Origin: CAVYGM01 sp963768025
Lineage (GTDB): Bacteria; Bacteroidota; Bacteroidia; Cytophagales; Spirosomataceae
DNA length: 64,000 nucleotides
NCBI GenBank assembly: GCA_963768025.1
Contig: CAVYGM010000026.1
Coordinates: 526,932 to 590,931 of the forward strand
Reading direction: 5' to 3'
Part shown: in pieces, positions 1 to 9,663 of the stretch
How positions within the stretch are numbered: position 1 is the stretch's first letter
How the letters are laid out: the number at the start of each line of letters is the position of its first letter
Program-made: the position numbers and the translations under genes
Notes under the pieces: generated by a model
Told to the model about the DNA's origin: nothing
Seen by the model: the letters and a program-made list of their open reading frames with translations, nothing else
Databases searched by the model: none

Positions 1-308
1 CGATCGCCAAGTTGGGGGCAAAACCCGAAATTACCCGATTTAAGGGTCTGGGGGAGATTTCACCCGAGGAGTTCGGTATCTTTATCGGCGAAGACATGCA
101 TCTGGAACCCATCATTTTGCAGAAAGAAACGTCAATTCAGAAGCTTTTGGCCTACTTCATGGGTAAAAATTCTCCTGATCGACAGAAGTTTATTATTGAC
201 AATTTGAAAATGGAAAAGAACATTGACGAAGTGACTCGATGGCCGCCTATGCGCTACCTTCAATTGATATTATTCATCCTTTTTACCACGTGGATTTACA
301 AGAACTAG
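1..308 (+). CDS. parE: DNA topoisomerase IV subunit B (ParE), C-terminal end only
   Basis: This reading frame is already open at the window edge and holds the last ~100 codons of a type II topoisomerase B subunit, which supplies the ATPase and part of the TOPRIM region to topoisomerase IV for chromosome decatenation. The stretch ITRFKGLGEISPEEF is the conserved end of the TOPRIM domain, and the basic, helical tail after it is typical of Bacteroidota ParE rather than GyrB. Homologues normally end near the KMEKN stretch (about position 225). The extra ~25 residues up to the TAG at 306-308 may come from a base error near the stop. pheA follows and appears to start at 239, inside this tail. The partner subunit gene parC lies at 28.3-31.0 kb, on the opposite strand. 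Confidence 0.85.
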   Translation, partial: IAKLGAKPEITRFKGLGEISPEEFGIFIGEDMHLEPIILQKETSIQKLLAYFMGKNSPDRQKFIIDNLKMEKNIDEVTRWPPMRYLQLILFILFTTWIYKN

Positions 309-1364
309 AAAACGAATTGACGCCCTGGATGATCAACTCCTCCTGCTGCTCAATGAGCGAATGGAGCACGTCAAAGCCGTTGGTGAACTGAAACGGGCTA
401 CAAAAAACAATTATTTACCGGCCCGAACGCGAAAAACAAATTTTGGATCGCTTGATAAGCAGAATAAGGGACTACTGTCCCAATCGGCCATTGAGGCCAT
501 TTTTCTGGAAATTTTCGCAGTATCGCGCAATCTCGAACTGCCCGAACGGATTGCCTACCTGGGGCCGGAGGGGAGTTTTACCCATCAGGCTGCCGAAAGC
601 CGATTTGGCGGCATGAGTGAGTACCTGGTGCTACCCACGATTCACTCCATGTTTGATAGCGTAGAAACCGGACGCGCTCGGTTTGGCGTAGTGCCGATCG
701 AAAACAACCAGGAAGGAGTGGTGGGCGAAACCGTCGACCTGCTGCGCGAAAAGGACTTACACATTGCGGCCGAAGCCTATTTGTCCGTTCATTTTACGTT
801 TGCCTCCCAGCTGGATTCCCTGACCCAAATTCGCCGATATCTATTCCAAGGACATCGCCTTTCGGCAATGCAGCAAGTTTTTGAGGGAGTATTTCGAGGA
901 TAATCAGATTGAATTGATTCCGGTGGAGTCTACTTCCAAAGCGGCCAAACTGGCCTTCAGCGAACCCGACTCGGCCGCCATTTGTTCGCATATTGCGGCT
1001 CGGCTGTACGGGGTACCTGTACTTTTCGATAACATTGGCGACAGCGACCAAAACCGAACGCGATTCCTGATTATTTCTAAAAACTTTACGAATCAGAAAA
1101 GCCTGCCCGATAAAACGACGATCATCGCCAACCTGCCCAATACCAATCGGCCGGGGGTTCTGTTCGATTTTCTGAAAGATTTTTATGACCGGGGAATCAA
1201 CCTGACCAAGATTGAGAGCCGTCCCCTGCGCCAGGGCTCCTCATTTCGTTACTGGTTTCTGGTCGAATTTGAGGGCCACTATGAGGATGTTCCGGTGAAA
1301 GAAGTATTGGACGAAGTACGGGCACGACCTGAAAATGCTGGGAAGTTATGTGCGTACTTTCTAA
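239..1364 (+). CDS. pheA: Bifunctional chorismate mutase/prephenate dehydratase (P-protein), broken by several frameshifts
   Basis: It converts chorismate to prephenate and then phenylpyruvate, the committed route to phenylalanine. Read across frames, the protein has an AroQ chorismate mutase helix (IDALDDQLLLLLNERM, then YRPEREKQIL), a prephenate dehydratase domain starting at IAYLGPEGSFTHQAA with the VVPIENNQEG motif, and a C-terminal ACT domain with the ESRP phenylalanine-binding motif. At least four breaks are visible: near 310 and 405, between 470 and 500, near 850-890, and near 1335. After correcting the last one the protein ends LGSYVRTF with a TAA at 1362-1364. The uncorrected frame runs on to 1384. 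Start 239 is the only ATG in the frame leading into the mutase helix. ribF is convergent, 16 bp downstream. The breaks lie next to short homopolymers, so sequencing error is the likeliest cause. Confidence 0.85.
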
Positions 1365-1380
1365 ACCATGGCAGCGCGAC

Positions 1381-2312
1381 TTAAGTATAGGTTTTAAACG
1401 CCCTGAGGGCATCTTCCTGACGGTGTGATTTGCACCAGGGCCTTTACGCCGTCAAATTTCAGTTCGGGGCGCAGGTAATGCATGACCTGTATTTCCAGAT
1501 GTTCGCCGTAGATGTCCTCGAGAAATCAAACAGGTGCACTTCGATCGTACGTGAATCACCCCCGACGGTGGGCCGAATGCCTATGTTTAGCATGCCCTGA
1601 ATTAAACGTTCACCCAGTCCTGACTTTGACAGCGTACACGCCATTGCCCGGAATTAACTTGTAGTTTTCCCGGACTTCCACATTGGCAGTAGGAAAACCT
1701 AGGGTCCGACCTAGCTGCTTGCCTTTTACCACAGTACCCGAGAAAAGAATAGGCCCTTCCCAGCAGTTCAGTGGCAATAACTACTTCGCCCCGCAGGAGC
1801 CTTTACGAATCCGGGTGGAACTGACGGCTAACGCGTCGATGTCCTGCCGGGGGATTTCTTCGACATCAAAACCATAAGAAGGGGCTACCTGCTGCAAAAA
1901 ATCAAAACTTCCTTCCCGATTACGTCCAAAGCGATGGTCGTAGCCAATCACAAATTTTCTGGTACCGATCCGATCCACCAGCACTTGTTGGATAAATTCT
2001 TCCGATGAGAGTTCGGAAAAGGTTCTCGTAAAGGGAGTGATAATCAGGTGGTCGATTTTCGATTGATCGAAGAGCTCTATTTTCTCCTCGATTGTGGAAA
2101 GAAGTTGTAGGTTCTGGCTATCGTCTGAAACGATCATCCGGGGATGGGGCCAGAAAGTCAGTACCACGGTTTCACCTTGTTGCTGGGTACTTTGTCTCCC
2201 GCAATCGACTGAGTATTTTCTGGTGGCCCCGGTGCACGCCATCAAAAGTGCCGCTGGTTACGACGGCATAGGGGCGTTTTTGAAAGGATTCGAGACTGTG
2301 GTATACGTTCAT
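1381..2312 (-). CDS. ribF: Bifunctional riboflavin kinase/FAD synthetase, broken by several frameshifts
   Basis: It makes FMN from riboflavin and then FAD. The N-terminal adenylyltransferase half shows the nucleotidyltransferase motif GTFDGVHRGHQ just after the start, then VVLTFWPHPR and ISSTRIRK-type residues (here VSSTRIRK). The C-terminal flavokinase half shows GRTLGFPTANV and the RPTV region. The frame must be changed at least five times (about 2190-2240, 1785, 1640, 1520 and 1420). Read with these corrections, the product has the usual ~310 residues and ends RQEDALRAFKTYT with the stop at 1381. ATG 2312 was chosen because it begins the conserved MNVYHS-type N-terminus. It is the last gene of the ftsX-DUF3098-uppP-truB-ribF run, and 16 bp separate it from truB. 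Confidence 0.85.
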
Positions 2313-2328
2313 TACTTCGAAGGTAGAT

Positions 2329-3023
2329 TCAATTCAGCCCGCTTGTTTTGAATAAAATCGGTTCAGTTGGTACCGAATCCGAAACGGAAAAATCACCTAT
2401 ACGGGTTCGACGCAAGCGACGAAAGGTAGGCACCACTTTCCAGCGATCTTTCCAAAATCACGTACCAGGCTGCGGATGTAGGTACCTTTGGAACATACAA
2501 TCCGGAAATGGATTTCTGGGAAATCTTCGGTCTTTATCTCAAATACGGTCAACTGTACCTCCCTGGGTTTGATTTCTACGGATTCACCCCTCCGTGCTTT
2601 TTTGTAGAGGCGTTCGCCATCCATCCGTACGGCCGAATAGATCGGGGGGAGTTGCTGGAGGGTACCGGTGAGCGCCTGGCCGCTTCCAACAATTCTTGTT
2701 GCGTGATGTGGTCGTACCGGAAATTCCTGATCAAATTCGGTTTCCAGATCAACCGAGGGGGTCGTTTTACCTAACACGAGGGTACCTTCGTATTCTTTTT
2801 CCTGAGCCTGATATGTGTCAATCTGCTTGGTTTTCTTGCCGGTGCAGAGGATGAGCAGCCCGGTAGCCAGCGGATCAAGGGTACCCGCGTGGCCGATTTT
2901 TCTGAACTTGCAGGCCCATTTTAATTTCTTCACCACGTCGAAAGACGTCCAGGTCAGTGGCTTATCAATCAGAATAAGTTCGCCTTCATCCTGATTCTCA
3001 CTATTTTGAGGAGAATGATCCAT
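2329..3023 (-). CDS. truB: tRNA pseudouridine(55) synthase TruB, one frameshift near the C-terminus
   Basis: It isomerises U55 in the T-loop of tRNAs to pseudouridine. The catalytic motif GHAGTLDPLATGLL is intact, with the aspartate at residue 50, and the YSAVRMDGERLYKKAR and KGTYIRSLVRD motifs of the family follow. The frame is lost after RDFGK (near 2440). Changing frame restores the tail RRTRIGDFSVSDSV and a stop at 2329, giving about 231 residues, normal for the family. The start is two bases from the uppP stop, which fits translational coupling within the operon. The shift lies in a short run of repeated bases and is probably an error. Confidence 0.9.
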
Positions 3024-3025
3024 GC

Positions 3026-3805
3026 CTAAACGATGTCTAGCTTGAAACCCATAGCCAGTAAGGTCAGCAGGATTACACCCAGCACAATCCGGTAATATCC
3101 AAAGAGTTTGAAACCGTATCGGGTTAAAAAGTTGATAAAAAAGCGGATAGCCATCATTGCCACCACGAAGGCAACCAAGTTGCCGATGAGCAGAAGTTTA
3201 ATATCACCCGGTTGAATCGCCTCATACGTTTTCAGGAATTTATAGCCCGCCGCCGCCGCCATAGTGGGTACGGCCAGGAAAAACGAAAACTCAGCGGATT
3301 GTTTCCGGGTAAGGCCCTGGAACATTCCCCCAATAATGGTAGCGGCAGAGCGCGAAACACCGGGAATCATGGCAATGCATTGGTAAAATCCAATTTTAAG
3401 AGCCTCTGGATACGAAACATCCCGGTCCTTGGGGTACTCGTTGACTACTCGATCTATAAAAACCAGGATGATGCCCCCAACTAACAAGGCAATAGCAACT
3501 ACCACCACATTTTCAAGGAGGGCATCGATATAATCATTTAACAGAAAGCCGATGACCGCCGCCGGAAGAAAGGCAACAAATAGCTTGTAATAAAAATCTG
3601 TGGTTTGGAGAAATCGCCGTGTGTACAAGACCAGTACGGAAAGGATGGCTCCAAATTGGATATTAACGGTAAACATTTTGGTGAATTCCAGGTGGCTAAT
3701 CCCCATCAGGGAAGAAGCTATAATCATGTGTCCGGTGGAGGAAATGGGCAAGAATTCGGTAATGCCCTCAATAATTGCTAAAATGATAGCTTGCCAAATT
3801 GTCAT
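3026..3805 (-). CDS. uppP: Undecaprenyl-diphosphatase UppP/BacA
   Basis: This integral membrane phosphatase recycles undecaprenyl diphosphate to the monophosphate lipid carrier used for peptidoglycan and surface glycans, and gives bacitracin tolerance. The 259-residue ORF is intact. It has the family motif EGITEFLPISSTGH at residues 13-26 (E13, E17 and H26 correspond to known active-site positions) and PGVSRS at 148-153, with R152 the phosphate-binding arginine. About seven to eight hydrophobic segments are visible. Its ATG shares one base with the stop of the DUF3098 gene, and truB starts two bases downstream, so translation is probably coupled. Confidence 0.95.
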   Translation of the reverse strand: MTIWQAIILAIIEGITEFLPISSTGHMIIASSLMGISHLEFTKMFTVNIQFGAILSVLVLYTRRFLQTTDFYYKLFVAFLPAAVIGFLLNDYIDALLENVVVVAIALLVGGIILVFIDRVVNEYPKDRDVSYPEALKIGFYQCIAMIPGVSRSAATIIGGMFQGLTRKQSAEFSFFLAVPTMAAAAGYKFLKTYEAIQPGDIKLLLIGNLVAFVVAMMAIRFFINFLTRYGFKLFGYYRIVLGVILLTLLAMGFKLDIV

Positions 3806-4017
3806 TAATTGGATGGTTTACGTAAGATAGCCCAAAACTCTATAATAAATCCGGCAACGGTGATCAGCGGACCTACGGTCAGCCCAAGGGCACCAAAACC
3901 AAACTCTTCGGTATCAAAAGTCATGATGATAAAACCCAGCAAGATGGTGCCTAGACCAATGAGCATCATGCGGTAGTTGGATGCGTGGAAGGGCAGGTGA
4001 TTTTTGTTTGAACTCAT
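3805..4017 (-). CDS. DUF3098 family small membrane protein
   Basis: A protein of about 70 residues with two hydrophobic helices (around MMLIGLGTILLGFIIM and LTVGPLITVAGFIIEF) joined by an acidic FDTEEFGFG loop. This matches the DUF3098 family, which in Bacteroidota sits between ftsX and uppP. Its function is unknown; the position suggests a link to the divisome or envelope. The internal ATG at 4017 (MSSNKNH) is preferred over an upstream start at 4041, because the extra eight residues would run close to the ftsX stop at 4045. It overlaps uppP by one base. Confidence 0.85.
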   Translation of the reverse strand: MSSNKNHLPFHASNYRMMLIGLGTILLGFIIMTFDTEEFGFGALGLTVGPLITVAGFIIEFWAILRKPSN

Positions 4018-4044
4018 GGTTGTCCTAAAAGGGTGAAGCAAAGT

Positions 4045-4925
4045 TTAGTATAATTCGTCAAGCGACATTTTCAAATAACGGGAGAGCGATTGGGTGGTAC
4101 TCACTATTCCGATCAGAATTCCAAGGAATACCAGGGTAATAAGCAGGAATACAAGTTTGTCATTTTCCTGTAAAACAGCCAATCCCTCCACATTCCTGAT
4201 GGCAAGCTGTTGTAGTAATACGAGTAGAACGCTAGCCAACACAGCACTTACTAACCCTTGCGTCGCACCACGCATGAGGAAGGGCCTTTGAATAAACCCA
4301 TTGGTGGCCCCCACCAACTGCATGCTTCGGATAAGAAATCGTTGGGAATAAATGGCGAGCTTTATCGTATTGTTTATAAGCAATATAATGATTATCAGCA
4401 TGATAAGCGCAAAGGAAGCCAGGATCAAATAAATCTTAGTGATGTTCTTGTTAATCTCATCCACCAGATTTTCCTGGTACACGACTTCATAAACGCCATT
4501 GATTTTTTCAAGTTCCTCTTTGATTACCTTCAATTTTGCCTCCGCAAAGTAATCTTCCTGAATTTTTACCCGGTAGCTATCCCGCAGGGGATTTTCACCC
4601 AGAAAATGTGGAGAAATCCTCCTTGGTACCTTGGATAAATTCTTCCGCCGCCTTCTCTTTCGATACAAAGGAGATTTGGGTACTATCCCCATCCCGTCTG
4701 TACATAGGGTTTTTCTTTGATGACAGCCAGAAGAGAATCACGACCGGGTACGGTAAGCGATTTTTGCACAAAGACTCTTACTTCGATGTTTTGTCGAATG
4801 ATGGATACCAGCTTTTTGGATTGAATTACCAGGATTCCACAGAATCCAATGAGGAATAAGGCAGCCGTTAGGCTGAAAACGATCATTGCATTGGGATAAC
4901 TCCCTATCTTCTTCTTTTTGGCCAT
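4045..4925 (-). CDS. ftsX: Cell division protein FtsX, two frameshifts
   Basis: FtsX is the membrane half of the FtsEX complex that couples cytokinesis to peptidoglycan hydrolase activation. The N-terminus MAKKKKIGSYPNAMIVFSL has the basic cytoplasmic tail and first membrane helix. A periplasmic domain of ~110 residues follows, then the C-terminal FtsX/MacB-type permease domain with three helices, ending YLKMSLDELY. Two breaks occur: an extra G near 4690 (before the DGDSTQIS segment) and an extra T in a T-run near 4610 (before LGENPLRDSY). After correction the length is ~293 residues, normal for the family. ftsE is not adjacent, which is usual for Bacteroidota. Confidence 0.88.
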
Positions 4926-5011
4926 TCCATGCGACTGTTACGGATTACTATATCGCAAAAGTAAGGATTAATGAGCAAACGAAACACCAACCAAGCCTAC
5001 CTTAACTATTT

Positions 5012-5046
5012 TTAACCAAAAAAGCGCTCTGCCCGGAGGAGAACGC
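5012..5046 (-). terminator. Rho-independent terminator after the BFN gene
   Basis: On the minus strand an imperfect stem (AGCGTTCT paired with AGAGCGCT) is followed directly by a run of T. It lies 13 bp after the stop of the bifunctional-nuclease-family gene and separates it from ftsX. Confidence 0.7.
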
Positions 5047-5058
5047 TTGGTAGGTTTT

Positions 5059-5656
5059 TTAATTTCTCTTGCCTAGTTCATCCCTGATTTTGGCCGCTTT
5101 TTCGTAATCTTCCTTGGTCAGGGCTTCATCTAGCAATTTTTGAAGTTCGTCGTTGGGCATATCCCGCAACTGCTCCGAAAAGGTACCCTTGGATCGTATG
5201 GTCTCCCGGACGAAATCATCTTCTTTTTCATCCATATTCGAAATGGAACTCGATACAATGCCGGCTTCGGAAAGGATGGATTCGTAGGTATAAATGGGTG
5301 CCCCGAAGCGAATACCGATGGCAATGGCATCCGATGGGCGAGCGTCAATCTGAACCTCGCGAACGGTATCCCCACACACGATTTTGGCGTAAAAAATTCC
5401 TTCGCGAGAGGTCGGAAATTATGATCTCTTTGAGCGAATAGTTTAAGGCTTCGGCGAACGACTTGAACAAATCATGGGTCATGGGCCGGTTGGGTACTAT
5501 GTTCTCGATTTGAACCGCAATTGCCTGAGCCTCAAATACCCCAATGATAATGGGCAATCGCCGATTTCCCATCTCTTCTCCGAGTACCAGCGCAAAAGAG
5601 CCCGATTGTGACTGACTTGGAGATAATCCTAATATTTCTAATTTGATCTTTTTCAC
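5059..5656 (-). CDS. Bifunctional nuclease family protein (DUF151) with UVR motif, one frameshift
   Basis: The N-terminal ~140 residues match the BFN/DUF151 domain: an early GSFALVLGEEMGNRRLPIIIG segment and the core motif IDARPSDAIAIGIRFGAPIYT. A UvrB/UvrC-type motif (ELQKLLDEALTKEDYEKAA) forms the C-terminus. BFN proteins have been described as nucleases in plants; the bacterial members are not well characterised. The UVR motif suggests contact with DNA-repair or chaperone partners. The frame shifts near 5395, between SREGIFYAKIV-type sequence and CGDTVREVQ. The corrected length is ~199 residues. It is a single-gene unit with a terminator on each side. Confidence 0.88.
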
Positions 5657-5738
5657 CTGTTCGAACGCGTTGAAAGAAAAGCCAGTAACCCGGATAAGGT
5701 GGTTTTTCCAAAGGTTTTAAAAACACAAAATTAGAAAA

Positions 5739-5768
5739 CCAGTCCTGCATAAAAAAATGCAGGACTGG
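5739..5768 (-). terminator. Rho-independent terminator after etfA
   Basis: A perfect 12-bp inverted repeat, CCAGTCCTGCAT and its complement, with a T-rich loop, lies 18 bp after the corrected etfA stop and is followed on the minus strand by TTTT. Confidence 0.85.
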
Positions 5769-5786
5769 CTTATTGAGGACATTTCT

Positions 5787-6756
5787 CTATTTTATTGCTT
5801 CTACCGCCTTGGTCAGGCGGGGTAGGATTTCGAATACATCGCCCTACGATACCGTAGTCGGCGGCCTTGAAAAATGGGGCCTCGGGATCCTTATTGATGA
5901 CCACGATGCATTTTGAACCGTTGACCCCGGCAAGGTGCTGAATCGCCCCGGATATGCCACAGGCAATGTACAGGTTGGGCGCCACCTTTATGCCGGTTTG
6001 GCCAATATGTTCGTGGTGAGGTCGCCAGTCGAGATCCGAAACTGGTTTGGAACAGCCCGTAGCCGCTCCCAATGCGTTAGCCAGATCCAGCAAGGGCGTC
6101 CAGTTTTCGGGCCCTTTCATTCCCCGGCCACCCGATACGATGATATCGGCCTCGGTGAGAGGTACTTCCGAAGTAGCCTTTTCTACTTCCTTCACCGTTG
6201 CGGCAAAGTCGGAGTCGCGTAGGGTAGGGGCAAAGGCTACCACCTCCGCCTGTTGGTCAGTTTCGGCTACCTCAACGGCATTTTTCTTGGCCACCAGTAT
6301 TTTGATATCTGATTTTACCTCCACGGTGGCGAAGGCTTTTCCGGTATAAATTCCGCGTACTACTCGAAAATCCGTTGGATACGTCCGGCAATTCAGTAAC
6401 GCCGGAGACGACACTGGCTTTCAATTTGGCGGCAGCACGGGCGGCCACGGCATCGCCCAGGCCTGACTTAGCCAGAACAATGACCTTGCTCTCCTCTTGC
6501 TGAGCAGCTTGCACCAGGATGCTCGGCATACGCCAGGCTATTTTCATGGTTCAGTTTCTCATCCAGAAGCATGCAGCACTTTATTTGCGCCAAAGTTTCC
6601 GGCGGCGGCCAGGGTAGTTTCCTCGGCTGAACCAATGGCCAATACAGTGGCGGTAGTTGCCAGTTGTTCGGCCACCTTTGCTCCGTAATATATGGCCTCC
6701 TGGGAGGTTTTCTTGATGGAACCATTATCTATTTCTACAAAAATAAGTACGGACAT
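5787..6756 (-). CDS. etfA: Electron transfer flavoprotein subunit alpha, several frameshifts
   Basis: It is the FAD-binding subunit of the soluble electron carrier that takes electrons from acyl-CoA dehydrogenases. The N-terminus MSVLIFVEIDNG and the C-terminal FAD domain are clear: VVSGGRGMKGPENW, PVSDLDWRPHHEHIGQTG, APNLYIACGISGAIQH and VVINKDPEAPFFKAADYGIVGD. The frame changes at least three times (near 6570, 6400 and 5850). The correct end is LTKAVEAIK with the stop at 5787. The corrected length is ~323 residues, as expected. It lies 52 bp after etfB in the same operon. A glutaryl-CoA-dehydrogenase-like enzyme at 33.9 kb could be a client. Confidence 0.87.
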
Positions 6757-6808
6757 GAGTTGTTGTTTTTCTTGGTTATTCAATTACTAGGGACAAAGCT
6801 CAGGGGTA

Positions 6809-7547
6809 TTACAATACCTTTGCCTCGGTACGTAGCAAGGTGATCAATTGTTCTGCTTCGGCGGCTGGTATCATCTTGCAGGCACCTTTGGGAGCTGGCA
6901 ACGAATATTTCTCCAATACGGCCATTTCCTCCACGTCAACAGGTTCTACCACGGTAAGTGGTTTAGAGCGGGCGGTCATTATGCCACGCATGTTGGGAAT
7001 TTTCCATTCGGCAATGGGTTCCTGGCAGCCCAGTACCAGCGGTAGCCTTGCTTCCAGATGCTCTTTTCCACCATCAATTTCCCGTGCAAATTCCGCTTTA
7101 CCATCCTTTACATCCAGCTTCATGACCGGTGAATAGGAGGGGATGCCCAGCATTTCACCCACGAGTCCGTGAACGACGCCACTATTGAAATCAATGGATT
7201 CACGACCCATCAGGATCAGGTCGTAGGTATTCTGGCTAGCAATGTGGGCGATTTGGGCGGCCACGGAGTAGGAATCGAGCAGGTTCAGTATTCACCCGGA
7301 TCGCATCATCCGCGCCAATTGCCAGTGCTTTCCGGATCTGAGGTTCGCTGTCACTTTCGCCGACGTTCAGCACCGTCACGGTGCCGTCTAGTTGTTCTTT
7401 TAGCTCTACGCCCTCGGCCAGAGCATAATCGTCGTAGGGTCCAATAATGTACTGAACTCCGTTTTTATTGAACTTGGTGTCGTTGTCTGTGAAGGATATC
7501 TTGGCCGTAGTATCGGGCACATTGGTAATACAAACAAGTATTTTCAT
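6809..7547 (-). CDS. etfB: Electron transfer flavoprotein subunit beta, one frameshift
   Basis: It is the partner of EtfA and carries the AMP-binding site. Visible features are the start MKILVCITNVPDTTAKI, the stretch PYDDYALAEGVELKE, the nucleotide-binding loop DLILMGRESIDFNSGVVHG, and the ETF-beta signature around LPLVLGCQEPIAEWKIPNMR. The break near 7260 separates GADDAIRVNTE from SVAAQIAHIASQ. The corrected length is ~246 residues. It is the first gene of the etfBA operon, and the gene upstream (7651) is divergent. Confidence 0.9.
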
Positions 7548-7650
7548 GGGACTAGTTTAAGATAAGATAATTTTACTTTATTGACATATGCTTTGTGATT
7601 GCGAATATACGGATATTTAAAATAATAGTATGCAAGCATAATAATATACA

Positions 7651-7981
7651 ATGAAAACATCACTATTAGAAAAATTGTTAGAATTTTATCGGGATAGATC
7701 CCGAGGATCCATTTAATCTGTACGCTCTCGCCCTTGAATATCAAAAACACGATCCAATAGAGGCAAAACGATGTTTTGAACGGCTGTTAGAAAATTTCCC
7801 AAATTATCTACCCACGTATTATGTGGCGGCACAATTTTTTATTGGGATTGATGAGAATGCCCAAATAGAAAAGGTTTTTCAAAAAGGTATTCAAGTGGCA
7901 CTTGCCCAGAACAATGCCAAAGCCAATCAGGAACTTGTGCGGGCTTACCAGGCTTATTTAGATGAACAAATGGATTGGTAA
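7651..7981 (+). CDS. Small tetratricopeptide-like protein, one frameshift
   Basis: A ~110-residue helical protein can be read from ATG 7651 (MKTSLLEKLLEFYR) through a one-base shift near 7695 into DPFNLYALALEYQKHDPIEA, FERLLENFPNYLPTYYVAAQ and ALAQNNAKANQELVRAYQAY, ending at TAA 7979-7981. The repeated A-LE-Y/LP-Y-AAQ helical pattern is TPR-like. It lies 26 bp before yihY and probably shares its transcript. Similar short TPR proteins occur in Bacteroidota, but the function is unknown. An open frame on the other strand at 7544-7750 is considered a shadow. Confidence 0.72.
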
Positions 7982-8007
7982 ACTACTAATAAAACAACTA
8001 GTCGAGT

Positions 8008-8922
8008 ATGAATTACTTTAAATTGCTTAAAACAGCTGGTCAGGATTTTATGAATGATCAGGGGATGAAGCTGAGTGCTGCGTTATCCTATTATACCATT
8101 TTTTCGCTAGCACCGATGTTGCTGGTGATGATCTCCGTTTTGAGTATATTTTTTGGTCATGATGCCATCGAAGGGCAATTATTCAATCAGATTAGGGGGT
8201 TAGTAGGTCCTGAGGCTGCCACCCAATTGCAGGATATACTGGTCAATGCGCAGTTATCAAACAAATCGGGACTAGCGGCCGCTATTGGAATAGGTACCCT
8301 GTTGTTGGGTGCTACCGGGGTTTTTGCAGAAATCCAAAGTTCCATCAATTTCATTTGGTCCATTGAAGCCCGTCCCGAAAAAGGATGGCTGAAGTACCTT
8401 CGCACGCGATTGATATCATTTTCTTTGATTATAGCCCTGGGGTTCTTGTTGATTGTCACGCTGGGAGTAAATGCCCTGGTCGATTTGCTGAGTTCAAGGT
8501 TGGAAGTGTATTTTTCGGAGGCGTCGGTTGTCATATTTTATATTTTTAATTTGGCCATAGCGCTTGTCCTGATTACCACCCTTTTTGCGGTGATTTTTAA
8601 AGTTTTACCCGATGGCCGTTTGCGGTGGAAGGAATGTTTCGTGGGTGCCGCCTTTACGGCCGTCCTGTTTGGGATTGGGAAATTTCTGATCAGCTATTAC
8701 ATAGGCCAATCGGACCTTGGGGCTACCTACGGGGCTTCCGCCTCCATCATAATACTGCTTTCGTGGGTGTACTATTCATCCATCATTTTGTATTTCGGAG
8801 CGGAGTTCACCAAGGTGTACGCCAATTCGGATGGCGTACGGATTATTCCGTCCCATCATGCGGTACTAATTCAAAAAACAGCGGTTGACCGGGAAACCCT
8901 TACCCAGGCCCGCACGAAATAG
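8008..8922 (+). CDS. YihY/virulence factor BrkB family membrane protein
   Basis: An intact 304-residue protein with about six transmembrane segments. Family marks are LSYYTIFSLAPMLLVMIS in the first helix, the GATGVFAEIQSSINFIWS loop, and YGASASIIILLSWVYYSSII followed by LYFGAEFTKVYA near the C-terminus. BrkB/YihY proteins (once misassigned as ribonuclease BN) are inner-membrane proteins of uncertain function, possibly transporters. The short tail after residue 275 is cytoplasmic. It is co-directional with the small TPR-like gene just upstream. Confidence 0.92.
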   Translation: MNYFKLLKTAGQDFMNDQGMKLSAALSYYTIFSLAPMLLVMISVLSIFFGHDAIEGQLFNQIRGLVGPEAATQLQDILVNAQLSNKSGLAAAIGIGTLLLGATGVFAEIQSSINFIWSIEARPEKGWLKYLRTRLISFSLIIALGFLLIVTLGVNALVDLLSSRLEVYFSEASVVIFYIFNLAIALVLITTLFAVIFKVLPDGRLRWKECFVGAAFTAVLFGIGKFLISYYIGQSDLGATYGASASIIILLSWVYYSSIILYFGAEFTKVYANSDGVRIIPSHHAVLIQKTAVDRETLTQARTK

Positions 8923-9147
8923 GTTGAAACGGAATTTTTGGGCCAAAACGGCGGTAAAATTGGACTCTATTTTGAATAGGTGAGAGGTAAGAATAGGTTT
9001 TATCAAAAAAAACTCGTAAATTGCAGTCTATCTGATCTATTTGCTCGTGTTTTAGCAGCCAGGATTGCTTTCAGATCAATTTTACCTCTAATTTTTTAAT
9101 AACATCTCTTTCTCTTAAAAGGGGAAAGTACAAATATTATTGCTTCT

Positions 9148-9504
9148 ATGGAAAAAGACGGATTTATTGCCAATGTAGTGAAGTGGGCTCAGTCTCACGG
9201 CTTTAAGGAAATTAAAGCCAATATCGAAGGATACGAAACTCCTAAGTCGTATGAGCGTACCCAGGATAACATGGTATTTACTCCTGATGTAACTGGGATC
9301 AACATGTTCAATAAGCATTATTTGGAAGTATCCATGAAGACTGACAAACTCATGAAAGATATCTCCAAGTGGAAGTTATTGAGCGAATTGGCTAGTATGA
9401 AAGGTGGCAAGTTATACCTGATGGCTCCAAGAGGGCACGTAAGATATACCCGCGATGTGGTTAGCCAGCATAACATTCCTGCCGAGGTTATCAAAATCAG
9501 TTAA
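9148..9504 (+). CDS. Conserved small cytoplasmic protein of unknown function
   Basis: A 118-residue intact ORF, with no signal peptide or membrane helix. It contains alternating charged and aromatic segments (WAQSHGFKEIKANIEGYETP, FTPDVTGINMFNKHYLEVS, LYLMAPRGHVRYTRDVVSQH). The layout suggests a small alpha/beta fold, and an endonuclease-like or NERD-like core is possible but not demonstrated. No known family is recognised with confidence. The gene stands alone, with ~225 bp of AT-rich DNA before it and a strong terminator after it, so it is probably a well-expressed monocistronic gene. Confidence 0.75.
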   Translation: MEKDGFIANVVKWAQSHGFKEIKANIEGYETPKSYERTQDNMVFTPDVTGINMFNKHYLEVSMKTDKLMKDISKWKLLSELASMKGGKLYLMAPRGHVRYTRDVVSQHNIPAEVIKIS

Positions 9505-9529
9505 TAGCTGATCTTCATAGCATTTCTAT

Positions 9530-9565
9530 AAAAAACACTGACAGGGACCCTGTCAGTGTTTTTTT
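9530..9565 (+). terminator. Rho-independent terminator
   Basis: A perfect inverted repeat (CACTGACAGGG with CCCTGTCAGTG), flanked by A and T runs, lies 25 bp after the stop of the 118-residue gene. The flanking A-run makes it potentially bidirectional. Confidence 0.9.
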
Positions 9566-9663
9566 GTGCCATAAGGTAGAACTTCTTGTCTGTCCTGTAA
9601 TAGGATTCTGTTTTTATCGAATTCAAGGATGGCAAATAAAGTATCTCCAAACAAAAGGTACCC

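Noticed and set aside
7544..7750. Minus-strand ORF with a hydrophobic stretch, possible small membrane protein
   Set aside because: It overlaps the start of the plus-strand TPR-like gene, which has clearer coding character across a frameshift, and it shares bases with the etfB start.
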